From: Neelides folsomi
Lineage: Eukaryota; Arthropoda; Collembola; Neelipleona; Neelidae
Assembly (NCBI GenBank): GCA_034687125.1
Contig: JAQGBZ010000014.1
Location: 310,001-374,000, forward strand
Length of the DNA stretch: 64,000 bases
Direction of reading: 5' to 3'
Shown: piece after piece, positions 22,822-36,600 of the stretch
How positions within the stretch are numbered: position 1 is the first letter of the stretch
Layout of the letters: each line of letters begins with the position of its first letter
The notes under the pieces: model-generated
Database searches by the model: none
What the model was told of the DNA's origin: nothing
The model's input: the letters and a program-made list of their open reading frames with translations, nothing else
Program-made: the position numbers and the translations under genes

Positions 22822-25800
22822 ATACTTACATTTAGAGTACATTCACATTTAGAAAAATACTGACAAATGAAAAGGAGTTGAAAATTATTAAAATTATTAA
22901 AATAATAATTAATTAAAATTAATAATTATACGTATCATTAAACGCAATTTTTATTTGATACATCATAATTGCTCTATGTTTAAGTATATGAAATTGTGCT
23001 TTATAAATTAGAATTTCTAATTAGCATGCTTTTCCTCAGACAAGCTAAGAATAAATTATAAATTGAAAGTCTTCAAAAACTTTTCATTTCATTAAATAAA
23101 GAAGTAAACTATTGTGTTTGTGTAGGATACATACTCGAAGAATGTGAGGAGCTAAATAGGTATGCCATTGCACATTGCCTTCAGGGCTCATTTTATAACT
23201 GAATTTTACACTGTAAATATGCTAAAATATTTATTTACTTAATTATATTACGTCTATATTAATTTGTTTATAAATTATGAAACATACATACGTATCTATA
23301 AATAAATGCAATAAATACGTAATAATGTTATTACCAAAAATAATATAATAGATTATAATACGCATAGCTAATATTCGTATCTAAATAATCTAGATGTCGA
23401 TTTATATGACACATTATGTATAGCATAAATGTAAGAATATTAAAAATATCTAAATCAATGTAGGTAAGCAAAATTCATGCACATGTAGTAAAAGTGTATA
23501 AAATGTAATATTTATATATGTGAACATACATACATATTATGATATAAAATATTGTATAAAATAATACTTGTATACATAATCATGTTATACATAGTTATTG
23601 TAAATTGTATGACAATGAAAGAATATTGATTCACGAAAAACGAATTATTCATATGAATATAAATAATAAAAACAGCAATTTTAAACCACTCACCACCACC
23701 ATTTCTAAATTGTATTTCATTTATCTTTTGAAATAGAATTGCCCTAATGGTCCTTATTATCCAATTTTTATTATGTCAATATTATGTAGGCGACCAACCC
23801 GTTTATACACCTATTTATCCCACTCCTTTATATTCCTGACCCATTTACCACCAAACCACCAACCCAAACCTTTGACTTTGATCCCATTCATTATAAATAT
23901 AGCTTCTGACAAAAGGAAAGATACGGGCAATGAATTAAATGTTTAAGGGAGGATTTAATAAAATGGTCAAGAAATCAATATAAAAATATCTCTTCAATTC
24001 TCCATTTGAAAAAGAATCACAAAAATCCAAGAGAATTCACAATGTATTGAGACAGAAGAAGTAATAAGTCATTCTGATAGAAAATAAAATATGAAATAAA
24101 TTTCACATTTAAGCATTCAGAGCTGGATCAAGCATTTTGCAGTATACAATAAATACCATACATTAACTACTACATGTTATATAAAGTATTACATTAATAG
24201 CGTTTAATTAAGTAACAAGATCATTTATTACATCAAACAATGTCATTTTAAAAATATAATGAGAAATGGGGGGAAAGTGGAGAAACGCCCTGGTTGTAAA
24301 TGATTTACAAAAGTGAATCAATTTTAGAAGAAGAAAATCGTAAAGTAAGGTGAGGAGGCTTTTGTGGCTCTTTCTCTTTCTACTTTGATTTATCTCCCTC
24401 TAAAAGGGAAAAGGACGACAGATGAATTCAACTGCCAAAATTATACAAATTTATAGCCCGATGGTTTTTCCATTTACCTATCCTTATTATGTACCTCATT
24501 CCTCAACGACTCTCGAGAGGTTCTTTCTCCGGAGTGGAGAGGAAGATATTTAAATATTTACCTTTTCAATTTGAATCTGTTGGGCTAAAATCGTAAACCA
24601 CAATTACACCGCTCTTCACTTCAAACATTTTAAATCTTTCACTTCTTTCTCAAATACCCAACTTTAAGTCTTCAATTCATTAGCGTGGAAGAGCGGACAA
24701 TGAAAGGCTCTTGAGGAAAATACCACGCTTTCTGACATCATACGAGATAAATGTTTTATGTTCTTAATGTAAATTTTAATTCAATGAAAGCATTTAGAAC
24801 CTCATGGCTTCAGTCTTTTCGCGTTAATGTAAACTCTTGGATCTTATAAAGAAAAGAACTTAAAGTAGGATTATTTACCTTGCATGAATCTTTATAATAT
24901 TTACATTAATAAAAATCCGTAAAATGTGGAGTTGAGCATTAGTGTGTCTATTAGTATAATGTATAAAATATTGATTTCCAGTCAAAGTATCAGAATAAGT
25001 AATTGCCATTCTACCTTCAGCTTTCCTTGATCAAATAAGCATTTTAGTACATTTAAAATGAATTAGTCAAAAGGAACACTTTTTCGTAATACTCATATTC
25101 CTCTAGGACATTAGTCGACAGACGAAGAGCTCAATAGCTCAAAATTTAGGCTCTCAATCCTCAAGAATACGTTTCAATTTGTAGATCGCACAGATGTAAA
25201 AAAAAGTATTGATTAGGAAAACTTTTAAAAGCGAATTATTCAAATCAAGAGGGAAAGAAAGGAAGAGAATGAGAGTCGTTGAATTAAATCTTCATATGGA
25301 TTAAACTCATTTCGACTTGTTCCATTAGGAGTCGATGGAAAGTTGATTAAGTCTCTTTTAGTCAACTTGTTGAGTGAAGAAGGTGCGAGGAACTTTCTAT
25401 TTATTGCTTCACCTACTCCTGAGCTCCAATGAAAAGGAATCTTCGTTCCCTCATTCATTCCGCATCCAAAAAGTATTAAAATGAAATGAAGACCACGACT
25501 GCCTGCTTCTACTCGCGTGGGAATTCCGAGAAATGCTTCCCCTCCTTTCTCTCATCCTCAGTCTTCTCTCGGGCGTCTCTCCGGCTTCTCTCGCTTCTCC
25601 TTCAATCACAAATTCCTTTCTATGCCAAGTTACTTTCAATAAAGGTATCATCAATTTGATTTACCCAATTTGATTTTTCAATCATCCTAATAGAAATCAC
25701 AAAATATTTCAGTATATGAGGATTGCCAACACCTACCTACTAGAATACATAGGATATATAGATAATATCTCATACGCACGATACTCATTCATATTCCAAC

Positions 25801-28800
25801 AATTTATTTTAGAACCAATATAGCAATTGATATTTTCAAGCTGTTTATTAGTTTATTAGCTAACATTATGTAATACTTTTAAATTGGTCTAAAACTTACA
25901 AACTAAATATTTTCAATGAACTTTTTAAAATTAAGAAGAAAATGTAACACTTTATGATTAATTGTTATTTGAAGACCTAGAAAGAAATTTTTCATAAGTA
26001 TTAACTCAATCCATGGAGCAAAAGAGCGACAAATCCAATTTTGACTGAATGAGTGAGTGAGAATAATAATCATTAAGCGCTGATAGCAAAAGGTGATCAT
26101 CCATCAAAACCCATCTCAAAATCAGATTAGACGTTGACTTCATCTAAATTAGAAACCATAATTTATGCTAAAGAACTTAAAAACAAATTAATTATACCAA
26201 ATGCACATCATCAACCCAAGAATATTTTATTATATGCTTAGTTTCATTCATAGATTAAGATCTTCCTGCATTGTTTAGTTTTATAAACTTAAAACATTCT
26301 TCATTTTACGAGATATTATAGTGATTTATAGACATTCTAATCTGAATTTTGGCTTGATATTGGTATATATTACTTACAGGTACATAAATAATATTAGTGT
26401 TGGTAATCATTGACGCATACTCTACTTACCTGCATAACTGATTTAAATTAGTATACTTATACGATGCCACGTATTTACAGAATAAATGATGCATCGTACT
26501 ATTGATCAAAAATACATACCACATATTTTCCCATTTTTTCTTTTTTTTATCGAATTTTTCAAGATAAAGATTTCATTTTGTCTGGATAAAAGGAGGAAAT
26601 GATCTCAGTAGATAGACTCATCTTCATATTGAATGGAATAAGGCGTAAGTTGGAATTAGATATCTTTGCATTAAGCCTTTTTATTTCACCACCAGTGGCT
26701 TATCTAACCCCGAGTGAATCATAAATCAGGATTAATAACCAAATGTCACTTTTACATCGTCTTCCCTCTACCTTTATAGTCTTTGTCTGACTTGGAGTGG
26801 GTTTTCTTCTTAAAGTATCCTTTTTCTCATTCCCTCGCACAAATCTCATCTCGATGGGGTTAAAGGTCTCCATCTACTTCCACTTTCACGGCTTTCTCTC
26901 CACCTTTCTTTCTTTTATTACAATCGGATCTGTCAAGTTTCATTAAAACAGTTGGGATGTTCTTCTTAAGAGCTAAGACCTATTGTAATCTTATATACAA
27001 ATATTATTTTTTTAATTTATAAAATTAAGCTTTTAATGGAAATATTAGAGTGCTTTTAATATGCTATTCGAATGAATATATTATAATATTTTTTAACTCA
27101 TTGTCAATATTTTTAAAAATATCATTTTAGCACTTTTTTATAGAATTTAATTCGAAACGTTAACCCTTCACTTATGAAATTGAATAATTTATGTTCTTAT
27201 TAAAGCTTATAAATTATGAGTCATCCCATTGAAAATAAATCTAATGTTTCTTATTACTTTCGATTACAATGGTAGAGTAAACATTCAATGACGAGCGAAA
27301 TTCTTTCATTGCTTTTGTAATGTTATGAAAATTCCCGATTTCGATTCTCAAGTTTTGTTCGGGCTTTTTTGAAGTTTTTACATGCGAATAGGGTTTTGTC
27401 ATGTTATAATTCGATCGTTAATTTTAAGGTGCATGTACTTATGACATGGGGAAAGCAATAAAATAAGGTTTTATGACTTCTTTCAACATTTTGTATTTAT
27501 GCTGCTCAAATCTGATGTAAAACTATTATATTGAGTTCACAACTGTTGGTTTATTAAATCATTAGGAGGAAGTAATATCTTGATAAATTGCTTCATACTA
27601 ATTTTTTCTGTATTTCAGGAAAAATCAAACTGATTTAATCAAACATATACGCTATATTGTGAATTCTTATATCTACATATTATATTGGGTATAATTAAAT
27701 CTACAGATATTTTAAGTATCAATTTATAGTATTTTAATACTTGTACCATATAATTCCTATATAACAAATATGTATAATACCAATTATTTACAAGTGTTCC
27801 GTTGCAAAATTATGATTTATTAAATATATCCAGCATATTATTTATTTTAAAATAATTATTATGTCTTTTAATTTTACAATACATAAACTTTGTGGTTAAA
27901 TATACTCTCTAGTTTAATTTGATTTTTGAAAACTATTATAAAAAGTAAGTAAAAGATTAATGTTATTTAAACTTTTCTTTCACTATTCATTTAATCAAGT
28001 AATTTAATTAGAAGTGTTCATATATCATCTTGAGACAACTTTATCTAGAAAAGATATACTAATTTAAACTTGTTTCGTGGAGAATTTCATGCTACTTTCT
28101 CCTTTTAAGTTAATCAAATAAGCTTAATCAATAATTCTGCTTTAATTATTGGTATATACGAAATATTAATTTTGAAATATTCGTATTTTGTTAAGAACCA
28201 TTAAGGCTATTTTTATTACCCTAAGCATGATGGTGGTGATAACTCGTAATAATTTTCCAAATATTAGCGATATCCACAGATATAACTTGCATTTAATGAG
28301 AAACGACAACCCCAATGAGACTTTCAAATTTGAGAGTTTTCATCCTCATCACAATAAATAGGGCAAGTATGTTAAAGTCACTTAAATTTCTAAATACGAA
28401 TTTGTACACATGTATATTCGAACTTTAATTGCAATTTTTATGCCATGCAGATAATTTTCCCTTTGCAAGTTTATCGAAAAATAATAAAAAAAGCCAAAGG
28501 TTTATTGAAAACTTCATTGGACAGGATATTAAGGAGAAGTTACTATTAATAAAAATATGATTACCCCATTTGAGTTTAAATGATTCCTTAATATCTGCGT
28601 GAAAGAGGTCTCCATAAGTAGGATTGATTCACCGTGCTCACTCAGATCTTTGGCAATGAGGCCTGGGAGGATCATAAACTATATTTTTAGGCTTCAGTTC
28701 CTTCTATTGCTGTAGTGTGAGGAAAGAGGAGGATTTCAATCCTTCGGTTCTCTCCACTAAAATTCCCTCCAAACTCCATCCAGGCTGTGTGAATTTAATA

Positions 28801-30694
28801 GTTTCCATAATGTGAGATCCCTTTTTATTGTTGGGTTCTTGAGAGTAAGATGTTTGTTTTAAGCTGGTTTTGAACCAATTTGTTAATAGGCGGGTAATAA
28901 GTCTCGGCCCTTCCAAAACTCCTCGAAGTCCATTTGGGAAATTTAAGAGTGCGAGTGTTTGCCCAAGGTGAGGAAGGTTCATGGTTGAGCTCAATATTTA
29001 TTTTTCCACCCTTCCACGTGAGCGTATGAGGAGTTGAACTGCGTGGCTCCATGAATTGTGATTGTTAGTGCTCAAAGTTGATAGACTCTCGAGAGCTGTA
29101 AGAAATCAAGTTGGGAGGAAAAAGTCATAAAATATGGAAATTGGGTAAGTGTCGAAGGTGTTCAGGCCAAGCCTCTTCCTCTTGTGACAAATCAACAAAT
29201 TTAACTCTCCACGCAAATTTGAAACAAGCCAGAGGAGTTGCACAGATTTATTCCCCGTCGACTTCAATAAATTTCCTTTGCCGGTGAGGCGGACGATGAG
29301 AGTCAATCACTCGCCAACTGAACAACTCACATATAATTTGGCTAAATGAGAGCTGTAAAGAAGGAGCTTTGGTATATCCTCAGCTTATCGCCTACGGCCC
29401 ATCCTTCCCACTAATTCTCTTTAATTTGATTCATTTTCTAAGGCATTTCCCCATATATTCATTAAGGTCCTTTATTTTATTACAGATATTTGCGTGAGCT
29501 CTTTAAGTGTGCACTTTAAGTATACCTTAAGTGCTAAATATCAACTTATACTGAATATGTAATATGTATGTAACATTCTAAGTACTCAAAAATACATACT
29601 AAAGTACCCTCAATGTTAATTAAGGTGTAAATAAATGTACATTATACTCGATATTTAACACTATAACATATGTGTTTATGCTTGTAGTATTCTTATAAAT
29701 TATAACATATCTGCTTATTTAATTCATGCTTTTACTCATCAAATATTATGTACTTCCGTCATAGTACTTAAATTACAATAACATAACTATAACGGTTTTC
29801 ATCTTATAAATAAGTACTATGTATGTGCTATAGTAAATATAAATACTTATCTGTTAGAGTGGGGTAAAGGAGTCATAGAATATAACCCATAATTGACAGA
29901 TATGGGTTAACCATTAAACCCCTTTACTTACCTAAATAATATATTTACTTTGAAGAGTGGGAAAGGCTTTGATTTAAATTTGGCATAATAGGGAAGTTTA
30001 TTGGCAGGAAAGTTTATTGATTTCAAATGAATGTTATGAGGAAGGAAGAGCCTTTGTACTTTTCCACGAATTTTTGAATCCCTTATGTTCCTCCCGACCA
30101 TATGTAACCTTTAGAAGAGATTTATTGAAAGCATAAAAGAGACATTTGGTAAGTATATTATAAATAATAGGCCGTGTCGGATTCGTTACATTCCAATGTT
30201 TCATTGTAATTATCACTCTGGTTGAAAAGTTGGTTTGGGAGAACTCTCCAAACTGAACACTTTAGCTCCTCCACTTTGAACATAATGAGTAAGGCCAATA
30301 GTCAAGGTTGATCTTCCATACACAGCCGCTACGCCCAAAGGAACCACGAGCAAATAAAAGAACCAAAGCTTTAATTTAAAAGAGTGGAAAGAGTATTTAA
30401 ATACATACTCAAGTACATGTAACAATTTCTCGCTCGTACACGCCAAGGAAGTTGGCCCTTGCTCAAGAGAAAAGATTTTTAGAATCTCATCCGAGAAATT
30501 GAGAATGGGGTTCTTAGAGAATTATTTACATATAGCCAAAGGACTTTTAATTAAAAATGGGAAAGAGGTTGAGAAATGGTGAACTTGATCAAATTAAAAA
30601 AACTGGGCTTTCGATCAAAGAGTTAGTGGGCGAGTAATTGATGAAGAGTCTCCGTGCGGAAGGAAGTCTTATTCTTATGGACAACACATAACAT

Positions 30695-30715
30695 ACACAC
30701 ACACACACACACACA
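30695..30715. repeat. (AC)n microsatellite
   Basis: About ten uninterrupted AC units in a non-genic region. Confidence 0.9.
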
Positions 30716-31052
30716 ATCGCATCCTTACCTTCAAGTCCCATTAAAGCCCTTCTTTGTGTCCAATTAATTAACTTTTAGACTTCCGACCTCAGCTGCTTAT
30801 TGTTCCATGAGAATAATCCTTCTTGGGCGGATACGACTTTTTTGGAACTGGAGAAAGAATAAAGGCGAGTCATCAAAGGAAACCCCTGTGAGGAGGCATA
30901 TTGGAAAATGTAGCTTTTGGTTTCTGTGTACAGTTTGGATCAGCGGGGGAAAAGAAATCAGAGCGATCTACCTCATCTAATATACCGAAATCACTTCGTA
31001 TCTACCTCAATCATTCTCATCACTTCAGAAGAGCTTAGCTATAACTACTTAC

Positions 31053-31434
31053 ATATGAAAATGAAGCTCGGGGTAATCGAAGGTTGAGCGATAGGACAAA
31101 CTGAGAACACTTGATTAAATTTCAATCCAAGAGCCAAAAATAAGAGGACTCGCTCAGTGGATAGACTTTCCTTATATCTCCCTTTAAATCCAATAGAATA
31201 TGTTCGGATAGGTATGTACGAGAGTAAAGGTAGAAAGAGAGGAATTGATATGAAAACGGTCGTGAAGAAGACCTTGTCCAACTCACAGGACCCGAATTCC
31301 ATACCAGATTTTGGGACAATGCCATTCTCACATTTACCTTTCCCAAACACACACTGACGAGTAGTTCCAAATTTTTCTTGTCTTAAAGCCATCAAGTCTC
31401 CTTCTCGGCAGCTCCGTCCATGCACACACTCGCG
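31053..31434 (-). CDS. Possible exon pair of an unrecognised cysteine-containing protein
   Basis: Exon 31434-31338 follows the acceptor GAAATAG and ends at the donor AAAG|GTAAAT. It reads RECVHGRSCREGDLMALRQ and continues to a CVFGK end, with three cysteines. A second segment, 31100-31053, has acceptor TTCTCAG and donor AT|GTAAGT and joins in phase 1 to add CPIAQPSITPSF. Splice signals and spacing support it, but there is no start, no stop and no recognised family, so it may be chance. No further exons were found on either side. Confidence 0.25.
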
Positions 31435-33698
31435 CTATTTCAGAAATTAGAACTTTGAACGCAAATGAATCAATCTATTATTCTTTCTTTAGGGCCATCA
31501 GTTAAATTCACAAATCACGTCTTTTCAGTTAAATTGAGCTTTAAATATAAAAAAAGTTATCAGCCCAGTCACGCCTCTTCACTCCTTGTCATAGATAATT
31601 GATCCCTATGGAGGCTATGGATTGAATTAATTGATCTCCAACCACAGACGTGGGACCTGGCCAATATTACTTTCCCCAAATTTTTCTCCTAAATTTCCCA
31701 GGAACTTTTTTATTTAAACGTGTTCCGCTTGATGATTTCCACATTTCTTATCCCTCCTTGTCTCCGCCTTGTGTAAGAGCAATAAAACACCAGCGGGTTG
31801 AGTGCGTGGAGAAGCCTCCAATGCATTTCATACATCTTTTTCTAACATTTGGTGAGATATATGTGATTTGGATATTATGAGGCTACTAGTCGTCACATTT
31901 AGATGAGAGCCAAGTCAGCGAAAGGGAATCCGGCCATCTACAAGTCCCCTTTGAAGTAAAGACCCACCATTGTCTAACTCGAGCAAGTCTTCAAAGAAAT
32001 ATTCTACACTGGGCCTCTTTTATAAATTACATGCCATTTTACTCGTACCACCTTCCAGTGTGGAGTATGTAGGTGGAGGAGTCGAAATAGAATCCTTTGA
32101 GATTTACTCAAAAAGACCTTCATTACTCATATAAAATGTATTACTCGATTTTGGAAAATAGCTTACCAACATATGGTGCTCCAGTAGCCTTTCATTATAG
32201 ACAACATTTAAGTTTGATTTTTATAAAAGCACCAAAACCGCAGAAAAGGACATTCCCAATTTAGTAGTTGAAAAGAAGTGATGACTTTACAAATTGTATG
32301 AATGGAAAACAAGATTTAAGATTACCTCACAAGAGATAATTCAAACTGCCCAATCTCGTGTTTACACAATGTATCAAATGTTCAATGCTTTTCAATATTG
32401 ATGATTAGGGTTACAAAGTATTATTAAATAAATTAAATTATTTATTTGATTTCATTATCATACACAGCAGATTTCAAGTTCTAAATGTGCCATGTGCACT
32501 TTACTAATTTATACTACGACATAAATGTAGCTTCAGTATTAAAATAGATTCCTACAATGGCTAATATGGTACATTTTTCCCTTTTTAATAAATAGCATTG
32601 ATTTATAGGGTAAATTCTTGATATAGAATGGCATGAAAAACATTGTCAAAAATCAAATTTCTTTGTTGTCCGAATCACTCACGAGTGCGAACAAAGTATT
32701 CAGTAAGGTTTCAAATACTCGAGATTCAAAGCCTGCCACCGCGACGGTGAATTGGATTCAATTCAGTTCATGTGGAAGTGAAAAATATGAAATTTATTGC
32801 CGACACCTAACAAGAGCTCAAAACAAATAGTTCTGATCATGAATAAGTATAAACATATAGCCCTTTCTGTAGATATAATATAATATTACATTTAACTTTA
32901 CATATATAACATATATTGGTAAATACGTTGTATATCAACGTGTACTTACACAATGTAAATATGGGACATAACTTACAACAATAAGCACATATGATAAGTA
33001 TAGTTCTGCATATCTCTGCAAATCCTTCAAACACCCATGAGAAGTATTTTAATACATTTTACAAAGATACATTACACTTTTGGTAAACTGAAAGTAATTT
33101 AATAGTAGCTGTAAAACTTCACCACTTTTTGAAAAATCTTCTTCTTGTTACAAACTCGTAAATCTAAATTTCAAAACCTTTTTGAAAGAATATTTTTGAT
33201 TTATGCATATTCCAAGAAGGAAATATACCTTAATGTTTAAATACGATACTAAATAATATTATGTATCTTACAATTGCATATATTAATACTTATTGTATTT
33301 AACTATCTGTTGTTGTTAGATTGCATTAATTAATTATGTTATAATGTATGTACTGAACAATGAGTCAGTATGAACAACCATGTGAATTTAAGTTTGCGAT
33401 AAAATATTTTGAAGGTTTTGCATGATTATTTAAATGAAAAAAGAAACGGATGAAATACATGGAAGCCTGGCAAGAATTTGCGGGATCTTATAATTGAATC
33501 CTTCCATATTGTTTGACTTCAAAATTGGAATAATAAGATTCCTCTCTTTCTGGGAAGGTTTGGAGCCAGAAGTTGTTTGAAAACAAAAGAGGAAATTCAA
33601 TCCGATTATGGATGAGACGAAGCAGAGGGAATCCTCACACTTTGTCCTTTTAATTCCAGATCTGTCTTGAGAGAATCCGGTGAGTGGTGGGGAGTGAC

Positions 33699-36600
33699 AT
33701 GAATTCCACATTGAATACAACAGACGAGGTCTCTTGGGAAGAAGAGTTCAGAGACGTGGTGCGATTCGGGGGCCAAAGAATCCTAATTCCAATTGTGGTA
33801 ATAATTGGTGTTCTCGGGAATCTTGTTACTATCTACATTCTCACAAGGAGGCCAATGCGATCGTCCACCAATGTGTAAGTTGTTTACTTTTCCAATCTAA
33901 TTCTAATCAATTCGATTCATATAAAACAATCAATTTATTAAATTAAGGATTTTTAATCAATTTTGAATAAAAGATAGTCATCTCTCATCTCGTTCAAAAT
34001 TACTCTTTTATATTCGTTGTTTTAAATGTTCAAAACTTTCACAATTATTTGGATAGAAAATTGGACAAATGAGAATTAAATAAGAAAAGACTCAAGAGAA
34101 TTTTTCAATCCTCTACAAAAAAACTATGAATGAGTCCTCGGAGATTTTGTAATAGCATTTTGTATTTGGTTCTTAACTTAAACATTATGTAATATGTTAT
34201 GTATGTGAAGATATCAGTAAGCACATGTTCTTTAAATACATAGTTATTTGATCCCTTGAGAAAGCTTATGATGGTAGTCTTCTTATGTTTTATGTATTCA
34301 AACCACGCAAAGATACCTCCAATCTCCAATTCTCTTCGTTTACATCTCCGATTTAACCCAAATTAGACCCAAAATTACAAGATTCAAGAGCTTTTATAAA
34401 AATGTGCGTGGAATGGGGGGATTTCCCCTGTGTAAAAAAAGCTTTGTAAACACGTAAAACAGTTAGATATAATGGCCCATAACCTTTTTTCTGCTCCTAT
34501 AAAATTCAAGCGTCTCTTCTAACAAATGAAATTAGAGAAAGTAATTTTCTCCCTCAAAATTGTTGCCTATTCACATTTCCCTTAATTTTCCGCTAAATTA
34601 AACCTATGAACATTAAATATTCTAAAATGGCCATAGCCTTCTATCATTACAACCTATGAGTAATATTTTCTTTGCAAATTTACAATTCAAAATTCGAATA
34701 TGAATAAAAGGGTTTGAGTGCAGTGACTGGATTGATTACCAATATACTGTATTATATGTAGAGTATAGGTACTGGTTCATGGTGTAATGAATAAAATACT
34801 CTTATTGTTAGTTGTTACAATATAGAGAGTAATGTAATTTTATTTTCCATTGATAAATTAACCAAAGACTTGTTCTAAGTGCATACATAAGGTACCCGTA
34901 CTTAATGAAATATCAATATATTAACTATGTATTTATATGCTTTATTATGTACTATTGTAATAGTAAATCCAAGTCCATTTAATTAGAAGTAAAATTATAT
35001 ATAATTATTCCGGTTAAAATGGTTTAACAAATTGTTCGGAATTCGGCATACTAAATATAAGTGATTAAATTACTTTATAATGAAGTGAATGTGCATATTT
35101 ACAAAGTATGTTATATTATATCATAAACAAAATGTTTAGCATATTATTACTCATCAGCACCATTAAAAACCATCGAGTGAATAATGCGAGGCAATTGGAA
35201 ATAGGAACATGATTTTGAAGAAAGTCAATGTTAATTGGCATTTTTCCCAATGTCTAGGGTAAAATGAAATTGGCATTTTAATATTAGATCTTGGCAGACC
35301 GTATGAACTCTTTTAATACAAATGTTTCAATATTGATTTCTCACTTTCGAATTTTAAGTCGCTTCTTTGAAGAAATCATCACATTTTAGATACAAGTACT
35401 TAAAATTATATCTTGTCATCGTTAAAGAATTTTACATTAATTTAAAATTATACCGACCTATAAACCTATAAAATATTCTCTTCATTGTATACATAAGACT
35501 TTTTTCATGAACCATAAGTTTACCCATTTAATTTATTTCCTACAATTAAAAATAATATATTGAAATAATACAAATTGAAATTTGAAATATGACATTGGGC
35601 CAACTTAAAACACCAAATTCCTATTTGAAATGTGTAATGTGCAATAACGTGGTGAAATTGGCCCCAGGTTGAATAGTTAAAATATTATAAGCAGATAAAT
35701 AAGATAAATATTTATAAATATTCATTCCATCATATTCTTATTGCAGATATTTATCAGCACTCGCAGTATCAGATCTTCTATATCTCCTCTTCAATTTCTC
35801 AATGTAAATATTTTAAATAGTTTATTTTACTTGATCTTTGGAGAAGGTTCATAACTATTATAATTATTCGTTTGCATTTTAGGTCTCTTAGCCATTATCC
35901 TAATATGGAACTTTCGGCGATTTATTGGACTTATAGGCCCATAGGGCATTGGCTAACAGATGCAGCCAGTAAGTATTTTTTGCTCACTTTTACCTATTTG
36001 ATTTCTTCTTCCTTATATACAAAGGCCAGCTTTTTATAACTTTCAAGTGCATTTAAAAGCTGTTATAATATTTATCATGTTAAAATTATTAATTTTTCAT
36101 TAAAGGTTCGACTTCAGTCTGGATCACGGTTTCATTTACAATAGAAAGGTATTGAGCTAATTCTAAACAATAGTCCTTTCAAGTAATAAAGGCATATTTT
36201 TACCATCTAGTTTTTTACAATATTTACTGTATAGTTATACTTTGAAATACATATTAGTGAATGTGAATTAATTAAAAAATCTTACTAAAATCTTATTAAA
36301 AACCTTATTTTTAGGTTCATTGCCGTTCGCCATCCACTTGCTGGAAAGGTAATTCATTTTTAATTAGCAAATTAACAATATTTTTACAAATTGGTAATTA
36401 AATCAAATTCTTGATGCAAGAATTCATTTCATCTTGTATCATAAAATTTAATTAAATTGTCAATTAAGGTCAAATATAATGAACTGTATTGAAATTGAAT
36501 GTAGATAATGTGCACTGAAGAGCGAGCAATCAAAGTAGCAACTTTTGTTTACTTCGCATGCTTTCTCCTCACTTTATCAACAACATTTGAATGGAAAGTC

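Larger units (their letters stand above)
22563..33698. other. 11-kb mostly empty region with small repeats and one possible exon pair
   Basis: Largely AT-rich with GC-richer islands at about 24250-25700, 26580-26950 and 28600-31900. It holds a hairpin at 22731-22821, an AC microsatellite at 30695-30715 and a possible minus-strand exon pair at 31434-31053, listed separately. The ORFs at 25451-25654, 28704-29052 and 29106-29306 (minus) show no motif, no supporting splice chain and no family resemblance. I see no other gene. Confidence 0.45.

Noticed and set aside
25451-25654. 67-codon Arg-rich minus-strand ORF
   Set aside because: Composition is biased by purine-rich DNA; no splice partner, motif or family resemblance.
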